This document shows, piece by piece, positions 18,031-25,852 of a DNA stretch of 64,000 nucleotides (its first letter is position 1; each line of letters begins with the position of its first letter). Both the position numbers and the translations under genes were made by a program. The stretch spans positions 62,001 to 126,000 of the forward strand of contig DAAN01000009.1 of NCBI GenBank assembly GCA_001701135.1, written 5' to 3'. The notes beneath the pieces are model-generated. The model did not search any database. It was given only the letters and a program-made list of their open reading frames with translations, and was not told where the DNA came from. The DNA is from Bacteroidales bacterium H3. GTDB lineage: Bacteria; Bacteroidota; Bacteroidia; Bacteroidales; Muribaculaceae.

Positions 18031-18693
18031 TCATTCCGAAATGAGCTGCTTGTTGTCGCAACGGAGCACCCGTGCGGGATATTGCTCCACGATCTGGGTG
18101 TTATGGGTGGCCATGAGCACGGCTGTGCCCATGCGGGCAATCTCGCGCAGATGGTCCACGATCTGCTGGCCGGTCTCGGGATCGAGGTTACCGGTAGGTT
18201 CGTCGGCCAGAATCAGCTTGGGACGGTTGAGCAGGGCACGCGCGATAACAATGCGCTGCTGCTCGCCACCCGAGAGTTCATGAGGCATCTTGTAGCTCTT
18301 GTTCTGCATGCCCACCTGGTGGAGCACCTGGTCGATGCGGTCGTCGATTTCCACACGGTCGCGCCAGCCGGTGGCGTCGAGCACAAACCGCAGATTGTCG
18401 TAGACGCTGCGGTCGGTCAGCAGCTGGAAATCCTGGAAGACGATGCCTATGTTGCGGCGAAGCAGGGGAATCTGCTTGCGGCGGATGCCCACGAGCGACG
18501 TGCCCATCACTTCGGCCTCGCCCGTCGATATCGGGATTTCGGCGTATATCGATTTCATCAGTGAGGATTTGCCGCTGCCGACACGCCCCATGAGGTAGGC
18601 GAACTCGCCCTCTTCCAGAGAGAATGTCACATGCTTGAGGACCACAAGTTCCTTGCGGAGAATCTCCACATCGTTATATCTAAGTATATTCAT
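18031..18693 (-). CDS. ftsE: Cell division ATP-binding protein FtsE
   Basis: FtsE is the ATPase partner of FtsX; the pair controls peptidoglycan hydrolysis at the septum. The 220-residue protein has Walker A GRVGSGKSS, a Q-loop (IGIVFQDFQLL), the ABC signature LSGGEQQRIVIARALL, and Walker B LILADEPTGNLDPETG. The close match to FtsE/LolD-type ATPases makes FtsE the best call, though ftsX is not adjacent. Its TGA lies 1 bp from the lysC ATG, so the two are probably co-translated. Confidence 0.87.
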   Translation of the reverse strand: MNILRYNDVEILRKELVVLKHVTFSLEEGEFAYLMGRVGSGKSSLMKSIYAEIPISTGEAEVMGTSLVGIRRKQIPLLRRNIGIVFQDFQLLTDRSVYDNLRFVLDATGWRDRVEIDDRIDQVLHQVGMQNKSYKMPHELSGGEQQRIVIARALLNRPKLILADEPTGNLDPETGQQIVDHLREIARMGTAVLMATHNTQIVEQYPARVLRCDNKQLISE

Positions 18694-18698
18694 CTATC

Positions 18699-18741
18699 TT
18701 AAGCTTTGTTGCAAAATCGGTGTTAAGCTTTGTTGCAAAAT
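18699..18741. repeat. 19-bp direct repeat covering the ftsE promoter -7 region
   Basis: TTAAGCTTTGTTGCAAAAT occurs at 18699-18717 and again, identically, at 18723-18741, 24 bp apart. The upstream copy carries most of the -7 box of the ftsE promoter; the downstream copy lies in the 5' leader and lacks the TA of the box. Confidence 0.95.
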
Positions 18742-18766
18742 TACAACTTATTTCTATAGCGGCAAA
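18736..18766 (-). promoter_or_regulatory. Promoter of ftsE-lysC-galM
   Basis: On the minus strand, TTTG (18763-18766), a 19-bp spacer and TAATTTTG (18736-18743) match the consensus. The predicted start near 18731 gives a leader of about 38 nt. Confidence 0.8.
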
Positions 18767-18857
18767 CAAATTTTACCATACAAAACACCAGAGAGAAGAA
18801 CGGAAAAGCGATTGCAGCAAAATTAACACACTTTTAACACTTTTGAGACCCTTGCGC

Positions 18858-18888
18858 TTGTAAAGTAAAATATTTCGCAGTAATTTTG
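18858..18888 (+). promoter_or_regulatory. Promoter of tig
   Basis: TTG (18858-18860), a 20-bp spacer, then TAATTTTG (18881-18888) give a good Bacteroidota promoter. The leader to the ATG at 18940 is about 47 nt. Confidence 0.75.
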
Positions 18889-18939
18889 CAGCTTGAAACG
18901 TTGAAACTAAACGAAATTACTACATAACCCATACACAAC

Positions 18940-20298
18940 ATGCAAGTCACACTCGAAAAGAACAACGACCTCGACGCCATCATCAAGGTGCAGGTGGTTG
19001 AAGCAGACTACGCAGAGAAGGTCGACAAAGACCTTCGCGAACTTGGCCGCACTCGCCAGATTCCCGGCTTCAGAAAGGGACACGTATCAATCGAGCATCT
19101 CCGCCGCCTTTTCGGCCGCGACGTCAAAGCCCATGTACTCAACGACGAAGTGTTCAAGGCTGTACTGGATTATCTCCGCGACAACAAAATCGATATCCTC
19201 GGCGAACCTCTCCCCAAGGCTGTGGAGGAAATCAACCTCACTCAGAAAGATTACACCTTTGAATACGAGGTGGGCATCGCTCCCAAACTCGACATCGAGG
19301 TGAACAAAGAGATCAAGGTGCCCTACGACATCATCGAAGTTGACAGCAAGATGCTCGAAGAGCAGGACAGGGCTCTGCGTGCACGCTTCGGCTCGCAGGA
19401 ACCCGGCGAAGAGGCCGATGCCACCGCTCTTGTCAAGGGCGCCATCATGCAGCTCGACGCCGACGGCAACGTAATGACATCGGAAGATGCCATCCAGGTG
19501 GTTGCAGGCATTGTCTCGCCCCAGCACTTCGCATCGAAGGAGGAGGCCGACAAGTTCCTCGGCAAGAAAGTCGGCGACAAAGTTGTCTTCAACCCCGCCA
19601 AAGCCGAAGGTGACAACAAGGTCGCTCTCGCATCCATGCTCAATGTCGACAAAGAGAAAGTGGAAGGCCTCACCTCCGACTTCGAGATGGCAATCTCCGA
19701 AATTATCGTGCTCAAACCCGCCGAACACAACGAGGAGTTCTTCAAGGCTGTCTTCAATCAGGACGACATCAAGACCGAAGAGCAGTATAACGACGCCCTG
19801 AAGGCTCTCATCGCCCGCGAACTCGCCCCCAACAGCGACTACAAGTTCAACCACGACGTGCAGAAAGCCCTCATCGAGAAATTCGGCAACTTCGAGCTTC
19901 CCGGCGAATTCCTCAAGAAATGGCTCCAGGCCCGCAACAGCGAAATCACCGCCGAGGATGCAGCCAAGGAATACGACACTATGCTCCCCTCGATCAAGTG
20001 GGAACTTATCAAAGGTGAAATCGCCCGCAAACAGGACATCAAAGTCGACAACGACGACCTGCTCAACTTCGCCAAAGGCGTGGCCGCACGCCAGTTTGCC
20101 CAGTACGGCATGATGAACATGAGCGACGACGTGATCGCCGACTATGCAAAGCGCATGCTCGAAGACCAGAAGTTCGCCCGTCAGATTCATGAGCAGGCTT
20201 CCGACATGAAGCTGTTCAACGCGCTGCGTGCACTGGTCGATGTAGAGGAAAAGACCGTGACACTCGACGAATTCAAGAAACTCGTCGGCGCTGAATAA
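18940..20298 (+). CDS. tig: Trigger factor (ribosome-associated chaperone)
   Basis: Trigger factor binds the ribosomal exit tunnel and shields nascent chains. The 452-residue protein starts with the ribosome-binding domain, including the GFRKGH signature in QIPGFRKGHVSIEHLRRLFG (about residues 43-62). A PPIase-like central domain, poorly conserved as in other Bacteroidota, and a helical C-terminal domain follow (VQKALIEKFGNFELPGEFLKKWL, and so on). It stands upstream of clpP-clpX, the order seen in many bacteria, but has its own terminator at 20345 and clpP its own promoter at 20451. Confidence 0.95.
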   Translation: MQVTLEKNNDLDAIIKVQVVEADYAEKVDKDLRELGRTRQIPGFRKGHVSIEHLRRLFGRDVKAHVLNDEVFKAVLDYLRDNKIDILGEPLPKAVEEINLTQKDYTFEYEVGIAPKLDIEVNKEIKVPYDIIEVDSKMLEEQDRALRARFGSQEPGEEADATALVKGAIMQLDADGNVMTSEDAIQVVAGIVSPQHFASKEEADKFLGKKVGDKVVFNPAKAEGDNKVALASMLNVDKEKVEGLTSDFEMAISEIIVLKPAEHNEEFFKAVFNQDDIKTEEQYNDALKALIARELAPNSDYKFNHDVQKALIEKFGNFELPGEFLKKWLQARNSEITAEDAAKEYDTMLPSIKWELIKGEIARKQDIKVDNDDLLNFAKGVAARQFAQYGMMNMSDDVIADYAKRMLEDQKFARQIHEQASDMKLFNALRALVDVEEKTVTLDEFKKLVGAE

Positions 20299-20344
20299 TC
20301 CTCAGTCAGGCTCCCGGCAAAGGGAGCATCACTCTGAAAATTCA

Positions 20345-20384
20345 CAACCGCGATCAGGCAACAGCCGGGTCGCGGTTGATTTTG
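20345..20384 (+). terminator. Terminator of tig
   Basis: A perfect 9-bp stem (CAACCGCGA 20345-20353 with TCGCGGTTG 20370-20378) is followed by ATTTTGG. It lies 46 bp after the tig stop. Confidence 0.75.
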
Positions 20385-20450
20385 GAGTGCTCATTCAGCC
20401 ACAAAAAAATAAAAATCTCGCCGAAAAACATAATTTTTCGTCTACTATCG

Positions 20451-20480
20451 TTGTAGTTATTGAAAAATTTCGTATCTTTG
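20451..20480 (+). promoter_or_regulatory. Promoter of clpP-clpX
   Basis: TTG (20451-20453), a 19-bp spacer and TATCTTTG (20473-20480) match the consensus. The leader to the clpP ATG at 20579 is about 94 nt. Confidence 0.8.
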
Positions 20481-20578
20481 AATTACAAAATCTCGGAGAA
20501 TACTGACCCCGCCTCCGACGTGATTCACGGGCGACCCTCTACGCCCCGCATTTTTGATAATTTACACAACTATATCTT

Positions 20579-21265
20579 ATGAATAACGATTTCCGCAACT
20601 ATGCCCACAAGCATCTCGGAATGAATTCCCTGGCGCTCGACCAATATGTCTCGGCATCGAACCAAGCCATCCGCTCGAGCTACATCTCGCCTACCATCAT
20701 CGAGGAGCGTCAGCTCAACGTGGCCCAGATGGATGTGTTCTCACGTCTGATGATGGACCGCATTATCTTCCTCGGCACCGAAGTCAACGACTATACCGCC
20801 AACGTGATCCAGGCCCAGCTGCTCTATCTCGACTCGTCTGACCCCGGCAAGGATGTATCGATCTACATCAACTCGCCCGGCGGCTCGGTTTATGCAGGCC
20901 TCGGCATCTACGACACCATGCAGTATATATCGTCGGACGTGGCGACTATCTGCACCGGCATCGCAGCCTCCATGGCCGCCGTGCTGCTCGTCAGCGGCAC
21001 CGCCGGCAAGCGTTTCGCCCTTAACCATTCGCGCGTAATGATCCACCAGCCTTTAGGCGGCGCTCAGGGCCAGGCTTCCGACATTGAAATCACTGCCCGC
21101 GAGATTCTTAAACTCAAGAAGGAACTTTACCAGATTATCGCCGATCACTCGGGCCAGCCGTTTGAAAAGGTTGAGCGCGACAGCGACCGCGACTACTGGA
21201 TGACAGCCCAGGAAGCCAAGGACTATGGCATGATCGACCAGGTGCTCACCAAAGCCAAGCACTAA
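20579..21265 (+). CDS. clpP: ATP-dependent Clp protease proteolytic subunit
   Basis: ClpP forms the tetradecameric serine protease chamber that degrades substrates delivered by ClpX. The 228-residue protein carries the catalytic Ser in [11 protein letters not shown], the catalytic His in [11 protein letters not shown], and the expected Asp later ([20 protein letters not shown]). A long N-terminal stretch of about 50 residues before the first core strand suggests a propeptide or extended axial segment, common in Bacteroidota. clpX follows by 32 bp in the same direction. Confidence 0.98.
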   Translation: MNNDFRNYAHKHLGMNSLALDQYVSASNQAIRSSYISPTIIEERQLNVAQMDVFSRLMMDRIIFLGTEVNDYTANVIQAQLLYLDSSDPGKDVSIYINSPGGSVYAGLGIYDTMQYISSDVATICTGIAASMAAVLLVSGTAGKRFALNHSRVMIHQPLGGAQGQASDIEITAREILKLKKELYQIIADHSGQPFEKVERDSDRDYWMTAQEAKDYGMIDQVLTKAKH

Positions 21266-21297
21266 CAGGATCTTATACTCCAACGTCAATTTCTAAA

Positions 21298-22599
21298 ATG
21301 GCAAAAAGAACTAAAGAGGAAGTCACATGCTCGTTTTGCGGCCGCCCCGGCTCCCGTTCCGAAGTGATGATACCTTCGGGCATGGAGAACGGCGTGTTTC
21401 TCTGTGCCGAATGTGCCGACGAGATATCCAAACTTCTCGGCGAATATCGTCACGGAGTGGCGGGCGGAGGTTCTACCGCCTCCATTCCCGGAGACAAGGC
21501 TCCCGACCTGAAGAAGCTCCCCAAGCCTAAGGAGATATGCGAATTCCTCGATCAATATGTAATCGGACAGGACAGCGCCAAACGCTATCTGTCAGTGGCC
21601 GTATACAACCACTACAAACGTCTGGCCCAGAAAGAGTCTGCGAAGACCGAGGGAATGGATGACGTAGACATCGAGAAGAGCAACATCATTCTCGTTGGCC
21701 CTACCGGCACCGGCAAGACTCTGCTGGCCAAAACCATTGCACGCATGCTCGACGTGCCCTTCACCATCGTCGACGCCACCGTCCTCACTCAGGCCGGATA
21801 TGTGGGAGAGGATATCGAAAGCCTGCTCACACGCCTGCTCCAGGTGGCCGACTACGACGTGGCGAAAGCACAGCGGGGCATTGTCTTCATCGACGAGATC
21901 GACAAGATTGCGCGCAAAGGCGATAACCCCTCCATCACCCGCGATGTGTCGGGCGAAGGCGTGCAGCAGGGTCTGCTGAAACTGCTCGAGGGGTCGATTG
22001 TCAACGTGCCCCCGCAGGGTGGCCGCAAGCATCCCGAACAGAAGATGATTCCTGTAGATACCAAGGATATCCTCTTCATCTGCGGCGGCGCTTTCGACGG
22101 CATCGAGCGCAAGATAGCACAGCGACTCAACACCCATGTGGTCGGCTATTCCACCGACGGCAAACGCCATCGCATCGACGCCGACAACTATCTCGCCTAC
22201 GTGGCTCCGCAGGATCTCAAATCGTTTGGCCTGATTCCCGAAATCATCGGCCGACTGCCCATCCTCACCCATCTCGACCCGCTCGACCGCGCAGCCCTGC
22301 GCCGTGTGCTCACCGAGCCTCGCAACGCCATCACCCGCCAATATGAGAAGCTGTTCGCCATGGACGGCGTGGCTCTCACATTCGCACCCGAAGCCCTCGA
22401 CATGATTGTCGACAAGGCTATCGAGTACAAACTCGGCGCTCGCGGTCTCCGCGCCATCGTCGAGACGGTGATGATCGACGCCATGTTTGAGCTCCCCTCC
22501 ACACGCACCCGCAAGTTTGAGGTGACAGCCGACTATGTGGTAAACAAGCTGCAGCAGTCGCACTTCGAACTTAACAAAGATGTTGTGAAGGAGGCATGA
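21298..22599 (+). CDS. clpX: ATP-dependent Clp protease ATP-binding subunit ClpX
   Basis: ClpX unfolds tagged proteins and feeds them to ClpP. The 433-residue protein starts with the C4 zinc-binding domain (CSFCGRP ... LCAECAD, about residues 11-42). The AAA+ domain shows Walker A GPTGTGKT, the pore loop in [12 protein letters not shown] (YVG), Walker [12 protein letters not shown], the [13 protein letters not shown] region, and sensor 2 GARGLR near the C-terminus. It lies in the clpP-clpX operon; recQ follows by 65 bp. Confidence 0.98.
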   Translation: MAKRTKEEVTCSFCGRPGSRSEVMIPSGMENGVFLCAECADEISKLLGEYRHGVAGGGSTASIPGDKAPDLKKLPKPKEICEFLDQYVIGQDSAKRYLSVAVYNHYKRLAQKESAKTEGMDDVDIEKSNIILVGPTGTGKTLLAKTIARMLDVPFTIVDATVLTQAGYVGEDIESLLTRLLQVADYDVAKAQRGIVFIDEIDKIARKGDNPSITRDVSGEGVQQGLLKLLEGSIVNVPPQGGRKHPEQKMIPVDTKDILFICGGAFDGIERKIAQRLNTHVVGYSTDGKRHRIDADNYLAYVAPQDLKSFGLIPEIIGRLPILTHLDPLDRAALRRVLTEPRNAITRQYEKLFAMDGVALTFAPEALDMIVDKAIEYKLGARGLRAIVETVMIDAMFELPSTRTRKFEVTADYVVNKLQQSHFELNKDVVKEA

Positions 22600-22664
22600 A
22601 CCTGACGCGGCTTTCTCTCCCGAACTCTTTCTCCACTTCTCTCTAACCTTAAGGATCCCTTTCC

Positions 22665-24845
22665 ATGACTACAAAACAACAGCTTGCCAAGGCTCTCAAA
22701 CAGCACTTCGGCTTCGACAATTTCAAAGGCAACCAGGAGGCGATAATGCTATCGCTTCTGGAGGGCAACGACGTGTTTGTGCTCATGCCCACCGGCGGCG
22801 GCAAATCGCTATGCTACCAGTTGCCGGCGCTGATCAGCGAGGGCACCGCCATAGTGATCTCGCCACTGATAGCCCTTATGAAAAACCAGGTCGACGCCCT
22901 GCGCAATTTTTCGGCCGACGACGGCGTGGCCCACTTTCTCAACTCGTCGCTCAACCGCGCCGCAGTGGAGCAGGTGAAAGCCGATGTCCTCGCCGGCAAG
23001 ACCAAACTGCTGTATGTAGCTCCGGAATCTCTCACCAAGGAGGAAAATATTGATTTTTTAAAGACAGTTCCCATTTCATTCTACGCTGTCGACGAGGCTC
23101 ACTGCATCTCGGAGTGGGGTCATGATTTCCGGCCAGAATACCGGCGTATCCGTCCGATCATCAACGAAATCAACTCCCGACCGGTTATAGCCCTAACGGC
23201 CACAGCCACTCCAAAGGTGCAGCACGACATTCAGAAAAACCTCGGCATGAACGATGCCGTGGTGTTCAAATCGTCGTTCAACCGCCCCAACCTTTATTAT
23301 GAGGTGCGGGCCAAGAATGCCAACATCGACAAGGATATAATCCGCTACATAAAGGCCCGTGAAGGCAAATCGGGCATCATATACTGCCTCAGCCGCAAGA
23401 AAGTGGAGGAGCTTGCCGAACTGCTCAAGGTAAACAACATCCGTGCCCTGCCATATCACGCAGGCATGGATTCTGTGACCCGCAGCGCCAACCAGGACGC
23501 CTTCCTGCTCGAACAGGTCGACGTGATTGTGGCCACCATAGCGTTCGGCATGGGCATCGACAAACCCGACGTGAGGTATGTCATCCACTACGACATGCCG
23601 AAGTCGCTCGAAGGCTACTATCAGGAAACCGGCCGTGCCGGACGCGACGGCGGCGAAGGCTCATGCCTAACATTCTACTCCGCAAAGGATCTGAAAAAGC
23701 TCGAGAAATTCACTCAGGGCAAACCGATGTCGGAGCAGGAAATCGGCAAACATCTGCTGCAGGAGACTGCCGGCTATGCCGAGTCATCGGTGTGCCGGCG
23801 CAAGACTCTGCTGCATTACTTCGGCGAAGAATATCCCAAGGAGAATTGCGGGAACTGCGACAACTGTCTAAATCCCAAGAAAAAAGTGGACGCTCAAGAA
23901 GATTTTTTAGCCGTGATAGAAACCATCATGGCCCTCAAAGAAAAATTTAAAGCAGAACACATAATAGATGTCCTCGTCGGCAGGGAAACCAACGACGTCA
24001 AGACTTACAAGCACAACGAGCTTGAAGTGTTTGGATGCTGCCAGAGCACCGACCGGAAATTTCTCAACTCGGTTATCCGTCAGGCCATTCTCTCGGGCTA
24101 TCTCGAGCAGGACATCGAGAATCTCGGACAAATACGTCTCACCGACAAGGGTAAGAAATATTTCAAAAAGCCTACCCCCTTCAAGATTGTCGAGGACAAC
24201 GACTTCGCCGACACCGAAGAGGAAGTGGTGGTAAAGAGCGGTGCCTCGTGCGCTGTCGATCCCGAGCTTTACACCATTCTCAAGGATCTGCGCAAGAAAC
24301 TCGCCAAACAGCTCAATCTCCCCCCCTACGTCATCTTCCAGGATCCCTCGCTCGAAGCCATGGCCACCACTTACCCCATCAGCATCGACGAGCTGGCCAA
24401 CATCACGGGCGTGGGCGCAGGCAAAGCCAAACGCTATGGTGAGGAATTTGTAAAGGTCATCAAGCGCCACGTAGAGGAAAATGAAATCGAGCGTCCCGAA
24501 GATCTTCGCGTACGTTCTGTGGCCAACAAGAGCCGCATCAAGATTTCAATCATCCAGGCCATCGACCGGAAAATCGACCTCGACGAGCTGGCAAACTCGA
24601 AATGCATGGAGTTCAGCGAACTGCTCGATGAAATCGAGGCCATCGTCTATGCCGGCACAAAAATCAACATCGACTACTTCGTCAACGAGGTAATCGACGA
24701 TGACCACCAGGAGGACATCTACGAGTATTTCAAAGAATCGGATACCGACTCGCTTGCCGCAGCCATCAAGGAACTCGGCAGCGAATATCCCGAAGAGGAG
24801 ATCCGCCTCATGCGCATCAAATTCCTCTCCGAGCTGGGTAACTGA
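22665..24845 (+). CDS. recQ: ATP-dependent DNA helicase RecQ (long form with HRDC domain)
   Basis: RecQ unwinds DNA 3'-5' in recombination and replication-fork repair. The 726-residue protein has Walker A MPTGGGKSLCYQLPA, the DEAH box VDEAHCISEWGHDFRPEY, helicase motif VI QETGRAGRDGG, the zinc-binding Cys cluster (CRRK ... CGNCDNC), a winged-helix RQC domain, and an HRDC domain (about 525-600, LYTILKDLRKKLAKQL ... ITGVGAGKAKRYG). A further C-terminal region of about 100 acidic residues is longer than in E. coli RecQ. It follows clpX and ends before the terminator at 24916. A second RecQ lies at 35591. Confidence 0.95.
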   Translation: MTTKQQLAKALKQHFGFDNFKGNQEAIMLSLLEGNDVFVLMPTGGGKSLCYQLPALISEGTAIVISPLIALMKNQVDALRNFSADDGVAHFLNSSLNRAAVEQVKADVLAGKTKLLYVAPESLTKEENIDFLKTVPISFYAVDEAHCISEWGHDFRPEYRRIRPIINEINSRPVIALTATATPKVQHDIQKNLGMNDAVVFKSSFNRPNLYYEVRAKNANIDKDIIRYIKAREGKSGIIYCLSRKKVEELAELLKVNNIRALPYHAGMDSVTRSANQDAFLLEQVDVIVATIAFGMGIDKPDVRYVIHYDMPKSLEGYYQETGRAGRDGGEGSCLTFYSAKDLKKLEKFTQGKPMSEQEIGKHLLQETAGYAESSVCRRKTLLHYFGEEYPKENCGNCDNCLNPKKKVDAQEDFLAVIETIMALKEKFKAEHIIDVLVGRETNDVKTYKHNELEVFGCCQSTDRKFLNSVIRQAILSGYLEQDIENLGQIRLTDKGKKYFKKPTPFKIVEDNDFADTEEEVVVKSGASCAVDPELYTILKDLRKKLAKQLNLPPYVIFQDPSLEAMATTYPISIDELANITGVGAGKAKRYGEEFVKVIKRHVEENEIERPEDLRVRSVANKSRIKISIIQAIDRKIDLDELANSKCMEFSELLDEIEAIVYAGTKINIDYFVNEVIDDDHQEDIYEYFKESDTDSLAAAIKELGSEYPEEEIRLMRIKFLSELGN

Positions 24846-24915
24846 TACTAAGGGCGCGCACCTAAAAATTTCGGGGCCGTATGGGCGGCTCTAAACGACA
24901 AGCAATAAAAAGCGA

Positions 24916-24966
24916 ACTGCATCGGTCGCGGAGGAGGCAACTCCTTTCGGCCGATGCAGTGCTTTT
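24916..24966 (+). terminator. Terminator after recQ
   Basis: A perfect 10-bp stem (ACTGCATCGG 24916-24925 with CCGATGCAGT 24951-24960) with a structured 25-nt loop is followed by GCTTTT. It lies about 70 bp after the recQ stop and 46 bp from the convergent regulator gene. Confidence 0.8.
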
Positions 24967-25011
24967 CCCCGGGGAGGGATTTGAAGATGTGTGGAAATGA
25001 AAATTAGTGGT

Positions 25012-25284
25012 TCAGTCGCGACGCGGAGCCTTGGTGAATCCGCAGGCATGCTGGAATTCAGCGAAGAAATCGTGACTGAGAGCTACTGAAATACGGCACA
25101 GCAACTCTGTGTCGATTGAACCTTTCCGCAGAATCTTGTATACATTCGTGCGGTCGCAGCAGATTTCCTGTGCGAGCCAGGCAGCCGGGCGCCGCTGGCG
25201 GCGGAGCTCTTCGCCAATAAGGGAACCGACGTGGACCTTAATGCCACAATCTTCGGTCAGAGTAGAAACATTGGTACTGTCCAT
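25012..25284 (-). CDS. Small helix-turn-helix protein, Xre-like
   Basis: From the ATG at 25284 the protein is 90 residues. It has one predicted DNA-binding helix-turn-helix of the lambda-repressor type (VGSLIGEELRRQRRP, AAWLAQEICCDRTNVYKILRKG, about residues 24-62), followed by SIDTELLCRISVALSHDFFAEF. Similar short Xre-like proteins occur as stand-alone genes in Bacteroidota; their targets are not known to me. The longer reading from 25374 adds 30 residues encoded by AT-rich DNA and is less likely. No antitoxin or toxin partner is adjacent. A large noncoding region lies upstream. Confidence 0.8.
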   Translation of the reverse strand: MDSTNVSTLTEDCGIKVHVGSLIGEELRRQRRPAAWLAQEICCDRTNVYKILRKGSIDTELLCRISVALSHDFFAEFQHACGFTKAPRRD

Positions 25285-25374
25285 GTTTTTAACAAATAAT
25301 GATGTTGTGGTAAAAAAGTATTTCGATTGCAAATTTACAATATTTTTCAGCCAAATAAAATAATACCATATCAT

Positions 25375-25726
25375 CTGTTTATCTTTAACTTATGTGAATA
25401 AGGGTTAAGTCAAATCGCTTGTTCTTACAGTTTTTAAACATTGTAGAACAATTGTCTTTAAAAAGTTGACCAATACTCCACAACACCCCGTCAGCTGTTT
25501 ATAAAACGCTGTAGCGAAATTATCTACAACCACCACTCCCTTCAATTACATTTCTGTTTCAACCTCGAAACGCCCGGGTTTCTTCACCTGACCGCCTATG
25601 CCCCTCCCCGTTTTAAACAATACGCTATGTATATAATTTCCCCGCATCTGTCTAAAAACTTTTTTCAATTCTAACCCCTCTATTCGACGCATCAATCCCT
25701 CCTATTCCACTCCGCGTTTAAAATGC
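25375..25726. other. Gene-free AT-rich region between the Xre-like gene and dcp
   Basis: No credible gene is seen on either strand. The region has pyrimidine-rich plus-strand tracts and several short T runs. A small RNA cannot be excluded, but I find no promoter with both boxes. It ends at the hairpins at 25727-25803. Confidence 0.5.
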
Positions 25727-25803
25727 AAAAAGCGGTGCACCGGTTGTCGGCGCACCGCTTTTATTGATGGAGATCTGATCCTGATGTATTATGGTTCAGA
25801 TCT
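25727..25803 (-). terminator. Terminator hairpins downstream of dcp
   Basis: Two hairpins follow the dcp stop. The nearer one pairs AGATCTGA (25771-25778) with TCAGATCT (25796-25803). The farther one pairs AAAGCGGTGC (25729-25738) with GCACCGCTTT (25752-25761), continues inside with CCG/CGG, and has T/A runs on both ends, so it could act in both directions. Confidence 0.75.
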
Positions 25804-25852
25804 TAGTTGTATTGTGGTTAGGATCCTGTTGTTCGGTGTGGAAGATTCCTTG

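Noticed and set aside
19087..20190. Long antisense frame opposite tig, and similar frames opposite clpX, galM and the MFS gene.
   Set aside because: All are shadows created by codon bias in confidently assigned genes; composition is unlike real proteins.
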